From assembly GCA_032207245.1 (NCBI GenBank), contig CM063504.1, forward strand, positions 24,240,991-24,304,990: a stretch of 64,000 bases of DNA, given 5' to 3'. The notes beneath the pieces are model-generated. The model saw nothing but the letters and a program-made list of their open reading frames with translations. It was not told the origin of the DNA and searched no databases. Position 1 is the first letter of the stretch; every line of letters starts with the position of its first letter. The position numbers and the translations under genes are program-made. The DNA is from Pardosa pseudoannulata (Eukaryota; Arthropoda; Arachnida; Araneae; Lycosidae). This document shows positions 1 through 25,091 of the stretch, in pieces.

Positions 1-2499
<2,499 letters not shown>

Positions 2500-2799
2500 A
2501 ACCCCTTGACATACAAATAAAATGGGCATCGACACATCCGAAGGAGACCATTTAATTTGGCTTGCTTGGAGCACCAGTGATCACTCATGGACAAGCTCAG
2601 AATCTTCACTGCTCGAAATGGGTCTTCCACTTTTACGTATCCGTTGCTGAACAGAGGTAGCTTCACTCGAATTAGAAGATTCACTCAAATATTCCACATT
2701 ATAAACACTTTGATGTCCATTTTCAGCTGCATTCTCGTCACCAGAATAGCCTAATGTACTTTCATCGTCACTGTCATATAATGCATCCAACCCAGACAT
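2500..2799 (-). mobile_element. piggyBac-like end with N-terminal transposase fragment
   Basis: A TTAA followed by CCCCTTGACATAC (2500-2512) looks like a piggyBac superfamily end, which uses TTAA as its target. On the minus strand a 72-codon frame (2799-2581) begins MSGLDALYDSDDEST and is rich in Asp, Glu and Ser, followed by a basic patch (QQRIRKSGRP). Acidic low-complexity N-termini like this are usual in piggyBac-type transposases. The catalytic domain is absent and I found no matching right end, so this is a deleted remnant. The protein match is by composition only; an unrelated acidic exon is possible. Confidence 0.35.
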
Positions 2800-5700
2800 T
2801 TGGAAGGACTAATTCTGAATTTTACTTTACTCAAATATGTACTGTGACGTTCAAGGAGCAAGACCCCTGCTATACTGATTGCCGCACTCATTTTGATACT
2901 TATCGTTTATTTGCTTGTTGATGCGATTATATTTATCGGTGCAGGAGGGGGTGGAGGATGCACTTGTAAGAACCTGAACAAAATACCATCGATGCATGAC
3001 TAACGTGACCATATATTCTTTGACTCAAAACTGGACATTGGTTTCATTAGTCAAATCATAGGTAGTCAATGAAAAAACAACACTTTTTTAAAGTTAATTA
3101 TTCAGAAAAAGTTAGTTGGTTTAAAAGTTCAGAAGAACAAATTAGTTTTAATATAGCTGGTGACGATTTCAAGTAAGAATGAAACTCTTGGCACGTTTTT
3201 TTTATATTCACCTTAATTATCAACATCGCCATTAGAACTGAAATTTGTAACTGGGTTTTCTCAGATGTTCACAATTTGTTCATAATAGAAAATATTCTAT
3301 CTACTAGAGCATTTGTAACAGGCAAACATAAAATATATTCAATTACAATAGAAAAGCAGGGCGGTGGCCGGCCGTCTACTACTCAAATTTTCGCGCGGTT
3401 TCTGAAAACGGGACAATTTTGAGTCCCACAGACCATTTTGGGGCCACCAGGACTCGTAATTGTAAAAAGGGACAGTTCCGTTCAAAACGGGATGTCTGAA
3501 CACGTTATGCATGACCGGAACACAGAAAGAATGCAATAATATACCGGCCGGCGTTCGCCGAAGATAGTGCTCGACGAGAGTCTTCAAAGACTACAAAGGC
3601 ACATGAAATGTGCAACGAGTCAGAGCCGTCACTCTTTGTCAATGGGCTAATTCAAATTTTGCAATAAACAAAATATTTCATTTGTGAACCCACAGCGAAT
3701 ACTAGGTGCGAAGAGGATATTTATAAAACATAACCCCACAGTTTTGTACATAAATAATTACTTTAAAAGGCATTGTGATGGTGTAACAGTACATAATTTA
3801 CGCATACATAATTTGCGCATAATAATTCATAAACCTCTACACAAGTAAAAATGATTTATTTGGGTATCACTGAAGCGGAAGTATTTTTGTGTCACATGTT
3901 CTCAAAAATCAAATCCTAAAATTGAAATTCTGAAGCATTGTTATAGGTTCAATGCTCTTTGATGGTAAAAAAATAATATACCAAGCTACTGTAAATACAA
4001 AACTTAATCATGATTCAGGATTAATATAATATTGATAGCTACCTAAAACAGTGCTTGTGTCGTTATTCTCTTACATGAGCAAAACTTAATGGTAAACACA
4101 AATTTCTGTATTCAATATGACATTCAAACGTTTCTATGACAGTTAATTTCTAGATGTAACACATCTTATACAGCTAGCTCTAAGGTGTTCAAATATTTAC
4201 TATTTAAATATTCATTATTTACTATTTAAATATTTACTATTTAAATATAAAATTCTTCTTATGTAATTGATAAATTCATAAGAAATCAAATTAATGGATG
4301 TCATGAAACTGATGCTTTGGCAGTAAATTATCAATATTGGACTTTGTCAAGTTTAACCTTAAACTTCCTCAGCTAGTTATTTTCATTCTGTACTATTCCT
4401 TCACTAGAAATGTTGCATACAAAGTAATCTTCGGCAAAGTATACGGTCTAGAAAAAAATTTGTTTCCTGCTTCTATACTTCCCTTTTTAAATTATTGTGT
4501 TATGTACTCACAAATCTAAGTCTACTATCCTTTCCCACTTCATGTTTTTTATTTTTCAATCGCTGTCAATTTCATTATTTACTACTGGAAATCTCAGAAT
4601 TAGAAGGCTTAACGCATGCAATCGTGTTGCCCCATCCGTCCTGCAATTACTGAATTTCTCATATTATGCATCTGAGAAGCTTATCATGATTTTGCAATTG
4701 ATGGATCATGACATCGTTTATAAAGGTTTTTTTTCCCGAAACAACACAGTGTCTAAATTTTGCTTCAGGAAAATCGAGTATTGAAATAATCGAAGTTTGG
4801 ATATCGTCCGATACTTGCATGCCGCCTGCAGAGGATGATCCACTTATTCAAAGGTATTTCTTCATTTGGCATAAAACTCGGCAAATGGAAAAAACAGTTC
4901 TTTCGGCGGAAGTGGACGATGTGTCTATTATAGCATTGAAGCAAAAGGACGAGCACTGCTGTATGAACATTCAATTTCAACAAAAAATGTCAGTACGCTT
5001 GGAAAAATTCAAAAATTTTCTTAATTTTGAAGAACAACGTAATTATTGGGTACTCCATCGGTTGCTGCCTCACTTCAGTGAGTTCCTCATCGTCAATTTC
5101 ATTCTTATCACAGAGAAATTAATGAGAGTTTCAAGAAACTAACAGCTTGTAACATCAGATTTAGATTAAGGGCCAATATAGTGAGGATGTATGGTTTACT
5201 ACCACAATTGTGTAAATCAGATCGAGTTATATATTTCTTTGCATATTGTATCCGATTTTATCTTATCCGAAGCTAATTTCTCTATTTTTTTCCTTATTAA
5301 ATCTGAACAGTCTAGAATACCTAGATTACCAAAATATAGAGGCTAATGAGGAAGGAACTAAGAAAATTCATAGGGTCCGCATTAGGGCAGACAAATATTT
5401 TGCGGTAATGGTATTTGGCGGTGAGTGTAGGAATAATAGTGATATGGTATATACTCAATTATTTGAAATATATACATACTGAATTTTCATTTCGGTATTT
5501 TACTATCGATTTATTTTTTTATTACCGATTTCTCTAATAAAAATCTATAGTTAGTATTTAAAGTATTTATTTCTAAAAGCTCAAAATATTTCCAACCTAC
5601 TTTCTAAAGAAAATGAATATAAAAGAGCGATATGTTAAACTATCTTGAACATGCTATACAAATTTATGTATTATTTATTTATAAATTTTACAGGAGAGCA

Positions 5701-6184
5701 GACTCAGCATCAGTTTTGTAAGATTATTATATCACGATAATTAACCCCTTAATGCACAGGTTTTTTTTAAACACAATTTAGAACGTAAATATATATTGCA
5801 AAATGAGAAAATCAGAATCTGAATATGAATACCCTGTCGGATAGCGACTCACACGGAAATTGTAAGTCGTACGTGATAAGTAGAAAAAAATATGTATTTT
5901 TTACTCAAATAAGTAAGTTCCATGTAAATGATAAATATCAGTAAAACAATTGTTTTTTTATTTTTGCTTTCACATTGTTATTTTCATTTCTCGATTGCAT
6001 TAGAGTGTGAAAAATTATAGCAACATAAAGTACAACGCCACTCGAATTATCTGGAGTGTGCACAGTTTGGCCAGTTTAGTTTTTTAGCCAAGCGCTTTGT
6101 ATGGAGTTATTATTGATTCTTGCGCCTAAATTAAAGAGTGCGCTGCTTTTTCTGACTTTAAAGACTTAATTAATATTATTAATT
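2800..6184. other. No gene recognised; one GC-rich patch and one TTAACCCC word
   Basis: A GC-rich patch at about 3339-3600 contains GGCCGGCC-type words and inverted GGGAC/GTCCC words and looks like part of a repeat. A TTAACCCCTTAATGC word at 5741 resembles a piggyBac-type end without a visible partner. Short copies of ATTTACTATTTAAAT repeat at 4196-4250. A 144-codon frame at 4708-5142 matches no family I know and is of a length expected by chance. Confidence 0.4.
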
Positions 6185-6260
6185 TTATATTTTCAAAGTT
6201 GACATATACATATATATATATGTATATGTATGTATGTATATATATATATGTATATGTATG

Positions 6261-6306
<46 letters not shown>
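6185..6306. repeat. Mixed (TA)/(TATG)/(TG)n microsatellite
   Basis: Imperfect TATATG words pass into a pure TG run at about 6271-6306. Confidence 0.9.
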
Positions 6307-6310
<4 letters not shown>

Positions 6311-6644
6311 TTAAAAATGGGCTTAAGAATTAAGCAAATTATAATTAAAAATAATTAGAACTCATCAACGATAACCTAATAGGAGAAAGACACACCCTCG
6401 AGCGGAACTATACAGAGTAAAGAAGCCGACGCGAAAGTAGACATAGGAATTTTGCTTAGGTAGCAACGCCAAAAGAGACAGTTATGAGCGGGAACTCGGG
6501 CTGATAACTTCCTCCACGCTTGTCGGGGCAAATTATGAGAACAAAGGATTTATAATGGCATAGCCATGGACAGAAGGATTACAATTAAGAAGTTTTTATA
6601 TATGAAATCAATTGTGTCTTCCATGCCTTAACCACTCGTCCATG

Positions 6645-7579
<935 letters not shown>

Positions 7580-7730
7580 AGGTATGAGTTGGCGTGTTTG
7601 AATCCCGCACATGGCATGGATGTTCGTAGCCGTTCGGAATCGGCTTTAAGCAGTAGGTCCCAGTGTCAATAGATCTCTTGTAGCAAAACAGTAGACCGTG
7701 TTACTCCAAAATAAAACCAAACCAAAACCA
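7580..7730 (+). mobile_element. tRNA-derived SINE, copy 1 (5' eroded)
   Basis: A box B-like stretch (GTTTGAATCCCGC, about 7597-7609) is followed by the body shared with the copies at 36678 and 37515: CATGGATGTTCGTAGCCG, then CAGTAGGTCC, then GTAGACCGTG, then a CCAAACCAAAACC tail ending near 7730. The box A end is not recognisable. The body and tail match the other copies closely, so this is one dispersed family. Confidence 0.8.
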
Positions 7731-7899
7731 ATCTTGAAGAGTATCAAAAATCTGTTAAACTATAAGAAAAAAATTCAATTGATTCGATACATGGGGCACA
7801 ACTTTATTGCTAAAAACTTATACCCGATTTCACAAAGAAATATTGAGATCTTCATAAATTAGGTCTTTTACGCGAATCAATTTTTTCCCTTTTTGCTTT

Positions 7900-8800
7900 T
7901 TCCCCAAACGCAATTCTTCTCCCCTCACCGAAGTCGTGAATTGCCGCCCAAATTCATTTCTCCTATTGCATTCCCGCACCAAACGCGAAGGCACAGGCAT
8001 GGATCAGGTTTTCGTAGAGAGGGGCTCGGAAAATCTTAATAATAATAAAAAAAAAAGTGTCGGACGTCCAACCTTTTCCTTAAAAAGATCCCGCCTCTTA
8101 AGCTTGAGGTCCTTTTTCACCTGTGGCTCCACCTCTTTTAACATCCGGGAATCCGTGAAGCGAAGGGGGAACGTCGAAAAGTTGCACCAAGGAACTCAAC
8201 TCACACTTCTCTTATTCTCCAAAATTCGATCGTGATAATTTTATTTATTCTTATTTTTCCTCCTCAGTTTTGGCAGCAGCATTGGACGGGACGGGGCCAC
8301 CCAGTTGGTTGCAAAAAGGGGAAGAAGGTTTATTGCATCATGATGCGTGGGGTTTTTAAAATTCAAAGCAGGAGTGAAAGCAAAAGAATGGTTTTCCCGG
8401 ACCGATATCTATATATACAGGGGGAAAAAAAGAGCTAATTTTTTCTTATCCTTTTTAAAACCCCGCGCGCGGTCTGATGGGATCATGATAAGCGACTCTA
8501 ATGTTACAGATAAAGAATAGTAAGGTGAAGGAATGATCCATGAGGCTGCAAGAACTTCTTAATTGGATAAAAAGAAAGAAGTCTTAAGGGAAAAAAAAAA
8601 GACGAAAGGAACGTGCTGTATCTTTCAAAGAGGTAACTCTTTGTATAGGTGAAGGGGGGGGGATATCACACTTTCAACATTTTGACAGAGGAGAGAATGA
8701 GTCGCTTTCTTCTCCGACTGTTTTAAGAGGGAAAAAAAGTGTTTTTGCCTTCTTATCTACGATGGAATTAGGGGGATGGAATTATGGAAAGCTATTTTCA
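7900..8800. promoter_or_regulatory. GC-richer noncoding block, possible regulatory element
   Basis: This stretch is clearly richer in G and C than its surroundings and is not dinucleotide repeat or a recognised transposon. It contains GATA-type words (GATAAGC near 8488, CTTATCC near 8446), a CCCGCGCGCGG run near 8461 and several GGGGA/TCCCC runs. Open frames at 7936-8235 and 8232-8438 match no family. A conserved cis-regulatory element is a reasonable guess, but it rests on composition only. Confidence 0.25.
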
Positions 8801-10447
8801 CACAGAGTAAAAATCTTATTCAAGAACGCAGTCACAGATTATTGTGCAATATATTTTTATATCAGTATTCAATTTTAGAAAAATTTCAGTAAGTGTGTAC
8901 TTACACATACACACACATAGACACACACGTAAATATATAATATTTTTAACCTAAAAAACTAACCAACGTAATTATAAATGTATGTTAAAACAATTTTTGG
9001 GCGATTCTATCGTTTTATGGCAAATTTTGGCTACTATTTTTTACTCTTTCCTTAAAGTTCGTAAGTTCAAATACACTAAAATTAATTCCGGCCTCAATCA
9101 GCCTTTCTTATGTAACTCTTTATATAATTAGTTTCGCTTCCTCCACGTTACCAAGCGTCCCCAATGTGACTAACCACTAAAAACCCTGATTGGCTTGCTC
9201 ACACACCTCCAAATAGTCAAGCACTGTTTTCAAAATTCTTTAATTTCCACTTTTCGCTATATTTTTACTTATGATTGCACCCAAGCCAATATGGATTATC
9301 TTATCTTTGTCCTGAGCTTCCCAGGTGGTGCTAAATGAGTAACAGGTTCGCAGCCTTGTTAAAACGTAAGGATAATGTCTGTATCGCCTACTGCGTTGGA
9401 AAAAAATATTTGTCCTGAGCTAAATTATCCATTACACACACATATACATATATGTATGCATGTAATCAGGGAAAATATATATCAACCAATTACACTGGGA
9501 AATTAGCTCATACAATTTAAATTGCTTGGGCTTGATGGACAAGAGGAACTCCTATTAAATTTTCACTTGTTACGCCATCAGAAGCACAAGTCCAGCGATG
9601 TGGTACTTTATGTTTATATCGGATAAATATGCATCGGTCTGACCATCATGACAGTGCAATTGCTCTACATAACATACTCAAGAATAATAATACATCTTTC
9701 AACAATGCCGGGCCCCAGTGTGACCGAATCTAGTCATTTTGTTCCCCTGGTACATTGCTCAGCAGGGTTTTTGAGGGAAGAGTAAACCTTGATCATTTAA
9801 GTTAGCTTGAAAACTACACAAAAAGTAAAATTTAGTTATTGAAGAAGCAGTTTTAATGGAGCAGATGAAAATGTAGAAAGTAGACAGAGAATAAGATTTG
9901 CATCTAGCGTTAGCTTTAAAAGATCGTACGCTTGTAAAATCAGACAAAAATATTGGTGATATTAATAAATAAAGATATACATTTATTGAATTATATTAAC
10001 ATAGTGGCTATGTTATTAAACTATGTTATTTGAGAATATAGACTCAAAATAAAATAAAATCTTTGCTTACCGATTTTCAGAAATTGAAGCTAATCTTAAT
10101 TATCAATATATTCATATACACAATATAAAAATAAGAATACAATATGATTATTATTATAATAAAATTATTGTTATGCTATTTAATTCATTAATATAAAGCA
10201 TTAAAAAGGATTTCTACATACTGGAAACAAAATATTAATCTTATTTACCCCCATATTTATGCACACATTATAAAATTATGAATAAAAATTATTAGTATTA
10301 AGCTAAAATTATTGTTATGACTGTAATCCTAAAACCTAAAACCAAACTAAGAAAAATCTTTGCTTACTGATTTCCAGAAATCAATATTGATCTTTGATTT
10401 CAACATATTTATATATAGCCAATGTGTGAATAAAAAAGAAAATTAAC
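8801..10447. other. No gene recognised
   Basis: AT-rich, with a short CA-rich stretch near 8900. Nothing else supportable. Confidence 0.5.
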
Positions 10448-10520
10448 TTGACCCATCGGTGAGATCGAACTCACGATTTTCGCGCTGTTTGCACGATGCT
10501 CTAACCTATTGTGTCCCCAT
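10448..10520 (-). repeat. tRNA-like remnant (SINE head or tRNA pseudogene)
   Basis: On the minus strand an A box-like AATAGGTTAGAGCATCG, an anticodon-arm-like segment and a good T arm (CGTGAGTTCGATCTCACC, a perfect B box) end with GATGGGTC. The 5' half lacks a full D stem and its acceptor strand does not pair with the 3' strand, so this is not an intact tRNA. A tRNA-derived SINE head is the likeliest source. Confidence 0.5.
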
Positions 10521-12690
10521 GTGTTCTTACCTACCATAACTTTATATCGTCACAGTATATCCTTCTAGATAAATGTAAATTATTATAGCATGGGTATCCC
10601 CGTTTTTCCAAATCGAGGAAATGTTAAGCACTTTAGAGTCTGTTGTTTAGTTTCGTATATGACGCAGGAATATGGCATATTTATCACATGAAAACAATAT
10701 TGAAACCATAATTGTAATTTACTTCCTACCTTTTTATCCAATTCCTTTTTATCTTTACTTTATCCTTTCTCTTTATTTAATTATCTTTATATATATCCAT
10801 TTCAGTGGATAAATAATTTTCCCCTAGTGTAAAATCATAAGTTATCTACACTATTGGACAAAACCTAAGGTCCGAAGAGTCTATGAAGGTAACAACCTCA
10901 GTATCATAAAAGAATTATAAAGAAATTAGCATGGATAAAGTATGCAATAAAACATAATTCGAGTTTACCCTTTTTTTCTAGCTTTACACACGTTAATCAG
11001 GGGAAATTGCTGTAAGGGATTTCAGGAATATGGGTAGTAGACGCGATATAGACATTGCGATTCAAAGAAAGGTTAAATTTTTAAAGAATAAAATACCAAA
11101 TTTGTAAATTAGAGTATGTTTTGCAGACATCCATTTGAAACCTTTCTGCGGTTCACACTATCGAATTCTACAAAGAAGAACAGCCATCAGTAACAGATTT
11201 GTTAATGATTTGGCCAGTACTGTAATTGCTATTTCCTGGTTTTTAAACTTTTCATAGAATTATGTGTGCAACAAGCTTCACGAGGAAATTTGTACTAACA
11301 GTATAACGGCTAGAAAAAAAATCAAATATTCTGTCATTTCGGTGAAAAGGAACCTAAGTACCATAGTTAACCAAGCATTAAATCCGTGTCTTCTTGACAA
11401 AGCGATAAGCACATCTAAAACAAAAATATATCCAGGCTTTTTGTAACTTAAAAGAATATTCGATCCAAAACTGAAGTCCCAGTTGCAAGCACATAGTGCT
11501 AATTCCATATATATTTAGCAGAGTTTCCTAAATAGACCATGATACAGTCCATACCAGTGTAATGTCTTTCCTGAATTTTTCATGAATAATTTCATAAACG
11601 TGCACTATAGAAGTTAATAAGCTAAGTAAATTAAATATTTTTGGGGACACTTTGGAAAACTAGAAGGATACCAGATGTATTCTCTTTAGTTTGGAATATT
11701 TTTTTCTCTCTAATTTAAATTCATATTATTCAATAATCACTACAAAATCTATTATTGTATAAATAATATTATTATATAGGAGCTGGTTAGTTAGTTTTAT
11801 AAAATTTTTCGGTATTAAATACTCATGTTGTATCAAATACAAAGAATAAACACATTCGAGTTGCCGCATTGCAAAATTATAGAAAGGCTATACAAAAAGA
11901 AATGGTCCATACAACATATCTAAAAAACAAAGATTATTTGAAGCACAAGTGAAAGTTTAGAAGAAAATTGTTCTAATTTTATTATTTGGAATGATAAGCT
12001 GCCTAGAAAATATTCGGCACTGAAAATGTTTGTTTTTATTTGTTCAACAGCAGAACTGCCTCCAGTAAAAAAGTTACTTTTTTAGTTGTTATTTCCAGCA
12101 TCTATATTCTTGCAAAAAAACGCACAAGTAAATTCTTCCGCAGCACAATGTCAAGAAAGCGAGTGTTAACATTACTATCATAATAAACAATATAATGTAA
12201 TTTTGGTGAATGAAAGAATGCTTTTGTGTAGTCAATGGGCGTTTCTAAAGACGAACCGTTTGACGACAGTTATTGTTCAAGAAAGAATGGGAACGCTACA
12301 TGCAGTGAGAGAAAGGAATTTCATTTTTTTTCGTAACAACTATTATTCCTGAAACATCTGAAGCTTCCATTCCTCCCAAAAATTGAATCTTAGTAGTTTT
12401 CAGAAGTCTTAGTGTTCTCGTATTTTTTTATTTTATTTTGAGTGAAATTTCCCAGTTGTCAAATACAATGTGCTTTAGATAGTTAACGATTTCTCTATAT
12501 TATTTAGCGAACATGACACCTTTTCAAAAATATTTTTGTAAAAAATTATTTTAAGCTAAGGAAAAAAATACCAAAATTACGTGTATGTTATAGCGATGTG
12601 TTCAGAACAAAAACATGTACTCTACTCTTACTTGTTTCTAAATAAAAGTGCCTTATCAGTAGACAAATCGTTGGGGTATTAATAAATTTA
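10521..12690. other. No gene recognised
   Basis: AT-rich with short open frames that match nothing I know. Confidence 0.5.
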
Positions 12691-13520
12691 ACCCATCAAA
12701 GTCTAGCTCCCCTTTTAAGGATCAGTCAAAAATATTTTGTACAATTTTTATGCTTTCTCATAATGAGGTTTTTTTCCACGAGGGTAGTAGCAATTCAATA
12801 AACAATCTACTAAAGTTCCGAGTATTTGCTTTAATTTATAATTTTGTCTTTTGGACAGACATTTTTTGAGGTTCTTTGCAGCCTTGCTCATATAATAACA
12901 TTTTTAATGATATTTCTCAGTCGTCAAATGAGTGACCAAACTGCGTTGGCTCGAATGATTTCAAGGTATTTTAAAACCCTCAAGTTTTCCAATGGTATTA
13001 GGACTCCAAACCAAACCAAACCTACCATTCCTTTTCATGGGTAGTTAAAAATATTTCGTTGAATTTTTAGGTTTTCTTAATACTAGTTTTTGTTTTCAAT
13101 ATAGATAGATGTCAATCCAATCTTAGTCTACCAAATTTTGGAATGCCAAAATCTGAAATTTTATCGTTCGGACTGGCATTTAAGTTTTTCTTTAAGCATC
13201 GCACGTGAATTTACTTTTTTGGTAGGTATGTCGACTAAAATCCTGACAAATCAATTTATCTATTATTAAACTTTTCTTTACAGCACCGTGTATACGAGTA
13301 TTACCAAATAGATCTCTTATCACAAAATTTAACTTTTTTTTATAAATGGCACCCTGTGCTTATTAAAATAACAGCTCATCGATAATGAGAATGGGCTATA
13401 GCAATCAATAGTCCAGGGAGTATTAAATTTGATATTTCGTTCTTGCGTGCAGTCCATAATATCGTACATTTAAACTGTTCATCAATATATATTCGTCAGA
13501 AATGACTATAACAATAGTGG
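12691..13520 (+). repeat. Dispersed repeat family, copy 1
   Basis: This stretch shares an ordered series of words with 59928-60440: TATGCTTTC, AATAAACAATCTA, a TGTcgACTaAAATCCTgaCAAAT block, a TGGCAcC...AGCTCATCg block, GCAGTCC..TAATA.CG, and TCATCAATATATATT. It starts TTAACCCAT, like the second copy. The first part is duplicated inside it (12700-12770 resembles 13025-13090), with about 250 bp between, so this copy is longer. No protein is recognisable. Confidence 0.55.
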
Positions 13521-15770
<2,250 letters not shown>

Positions 15771-15778
15771 TAGCCAAC

Positions 15779-16458
15779 CAGGGCCCGACTAAGATACTTT
15801 TGTGCCCAGAGCACAATCCAATTTTTGTACCCTCCACCCCCATGCAAATTTATAGCGACAAGTTATTATCATAATTACAATCATATAAAATTTATAACAA
15901 TGAATTAGCAAGCAGATTTAAGAAATTAGCATTAGAGTGATATTCAAAATCAAAAGCACCAAATTTTCATTTTACGTAATCATTATTATCTCTGTTTAAC
16001 CATGCTAAATATTAAGGACTTTAAAGACCTAGAGTGACCCCCTTTTTTAATTTTTACCTTGTCACACTCACAAGCTCTGTGGTGCAGAAAATAAATAATA
16101 ATAGAATTAAAAATAATTCAAATTGATGAGATGATTTAAGGGTTTATAGTGGTATGTTGCTAATAATCTGTTTTATAAATATGCAATAACCCATAGGATA
16201 AAAAGAGCACCAGGTTCGTTGAGGGAATTAATTATCAGGTAAATAGCAGTAAAATTAAAGTAAATAGGAAACAATATAATTCATGACAAACACAATTACC
16301 TCGTACAATAATTTATTAAAACTTAACGATGGTAGCGTAAGTTTGCAATTTTTCTCCACTTAATATGTGTTTCAATCACTCGACAAAATTTTCTTGCCCC
16401 CTAAAATTTTCTTGCCCAGGGCACGTGCTCCAAGTGACCGTGCGATAATCCGGCCCTA
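15779..16458. mobile_element. hAT-type MITE with 8-bp target duplication
   Basis: The element begins CAGGGCCCGACTAAGA and ends with the inverted, diverged version (…TAATCCGGCCCTA). Inner parts also mirror each other: GTGCCCAGAGCAC on the left and GCCCAGGGCACGTGC on the right. It is flanked by a perfect 8-bp direct repeat, TAGCCAAC, at 15771-15778 and 16459-16466. Terminal CAGGG and an 8-bp duplication are hallmarks of the hAT superfamily. At 680 bp with no transposase frame it is non-autonomous. Confidence 0.8.
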
Positions 16459-16466
16459 TAGCCAAC

Positions 16467-23285
<6,819 letters not shown>

Positions 23286-23345
23286 CAGGACCGTAGCCAG
23301 AACTTGTTTACCGGGGAGGGGGGACCAAAGAGGAAAGACATTATT
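23286..23345. mobile_element. hAT-like end fragment
   Basis: CAGGACCGTAGCCAGAAC followed by a GGGGAGGGGGG run resembles the start of the MITE at 48185 (CAGGGCCGTAACTAGGAC). No opposite end or 8-bp duplication was found. Confidence 0.3.
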
Positions 23346-24330
23346 TGTGAAGGATAATTCAGTAAAACAAAATTAAGATATTAAGGCATGGTTGAGGTAC
23401 GGCAATTATACATTTTAAACTCAAATAATTAAAAAGATTTGATGACATTGTTATCTTCCCAACGAGAAAAGGCAAAATATAGCAGAATATAGAGGAAACG
23501 TTAAACTTCCGGACAACGGCAGTTTTTAAGTATTTTTTCGCCAGCTATAATCTTTTTTGACTTTGTACTATAAATGACTAGAATAATGCTACCTTCTTTC
23601 AGGAATTTTATTTAATTTATTTTAAACCTTCGACATCATTCAGGAATGGCTCATGATTATTTTCTTATGTTTTTTTTTAAAGTTTACTGCTGCTGTTTCG
23701 AGGTAAATATCTCAAATCCTAAACCTTAGGAAAGGCTGTTTAAAAAATTTAAAAAAAAACTAAAATAGATATTAGTGGAATGATTATTTTATGTATGAAA
23801 AACAGAATGATTATTATCCAACCATAAAGCGTACAAATTCAGCTTTATGCTGATAAAAACTGTTAAATGTAGACTAGGTCTTATAATACAGTTAAATATC
23901 AATATATACTGCTAAATATGTACCGGTAAATTAAAAGATTTTACTAATAATTGAAAATTTTAAAAATGTATTTTAAGTGTTTATGTAAAATATTCGTACA
24001 GCAACCATTCGATCAATGATTAAGGAATCCAAGAGATTATTTTCACCAAGTAGATTCTTTGCATCAAAATTTAAGTCTTCATTAGGCGAAAAAACTTTTG
24101 ATAAAATAATCTTTTGACGTATAATCTTACTAAAAGATATTAAGCTACAGAAGTTATCTATTACAGCTGTATCATTCTTTATATGCTTAATTTTCAATTA
24201 GAGTGTTTTTAATTGACCATTAATATCTTTGTAAATTGATTAGTTAATAAAATTGATCTGTTTTGTCTTTATCTAAATGTTTATATCTTACATTAATAAC
24301 TATCTAGTATTTAATTATTGGTTAACTATA
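23346..24330. other. No gene recognised
   Basis: AT-rich. Nothing supportable. Confidence 0.5.
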
Positions 24331-24730
24331 CTGAGGGCTCAAAATTTGATACAAATGGTGTTGAAGGAGCAGGATTTTTCTGTGAGCATTTGTTACACCA
24401 TCTTTCTCTGCGAACAGACAAGACTATGTTCGATGGTAATCGAAGATGCTTTGATTCATTCCAATGTTTGGGCCTTCGTTTCTGAACAGTTTATTATATT
24501 CTTAGTCTTTCAAGCGGCAATACTGGCAATTGCCAATGGCTTCAACTTCATTATCTGTATTGTAATGCAGATCTTTGCGATGAGAATTGCACGTAAAACA
24601 TAAAATGATCATCTTGTAGTGGATCCCTTCTCATTGTGGTTATTCCCAGAAACGAAAAGATGTATGAGCTGGTGTGGTTATTAATGCTGAGCATCTCCTC
24701 GTTTGCTCAGGTCTCTCTGAGACCACTATT
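24331..24730 (+). pseudogene. LINE retrotransposon RNase H domain remnant
   Basis: Broken frames read, in order, like the RNase H domain found at the end of many arthropod LINE polyproteins: YTEGSKFDTNG..GAGFF (the first strand, usually with TDGS), then FDGN, then FQAAILAIANG (usually SDSQAAI), then WIPSHCGYSQ (usually WxPSHxGxxGNE). At least one frameshift and one stop (TAG just before WIPSHCG) break it. It is a dead fragment lying about 0.7 kb before Wnt6 exon 2. I cannot assign the LINE clade. The hydrophobic MYELVWLLML stretch at its end belongs to this remnant and is not a signal peptide. Confidence 0.7.
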
Positions 24731-25004
24731 TTTTACCGATACTGAGAGGCATGTTTCAAATAATCTACTGGCTTGTTTCTATTCTTTTCTTTTAAAAATC
24801 TCTTCTTCATCTACATTCTTCTTGTGTATTGCTTCCTTGTATAATTTTATTGTAGTTTATATTCAGTTGTATTACTATTGTAATTCTACAGGTTTTTTTA
24901 ATCTCTATATAGCAAAAAGTTATGTGCCTGTATTGCCAGTTGCATTAGAAATAAATATTATCCTCTGTTTTGTCTGTGAAATAAAAGTGCACAAACCAAA
25001 AATT

Positions 25005-25009
<5 letters not shown>

Positions 25010-25091
<82 letters not shown>
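25010..25091. repeat. (TA)n passing into (GATA)n
   Basis: TA run to 25057, then about eight GATA units to 25091, roughly 300 bp before Wnt6 exon 2. Confidence 0.95.

Noticed and set aside
4708..5142. 144-codon open frame on the + strand
   Set aside because: No motif or family resemblance, no splice context, and a frame of this length is expected about once by chance in 64 kb read in six frames.
10448..10520. Functional tRNA gene on the minus strand
   Set aside because: The T arm is good but the D stem is incomplete and the acceptor strands do not pair.
13000..13022. Sixth SINE copy, from CTCCAAACCAAACCAAACC
   Set aside because: Only the tail is present; no body or tRNA boxes precede it.
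24660..24711. Signal-peptide-like MYELVWLLML stretch followed by a CAG/GT donor
   Set aside because: The phase does not fit exon 2 and the segment is part of a LINE RNase H remnant (WIPSHCGYSQ lies just upstream in the same decayed domain).
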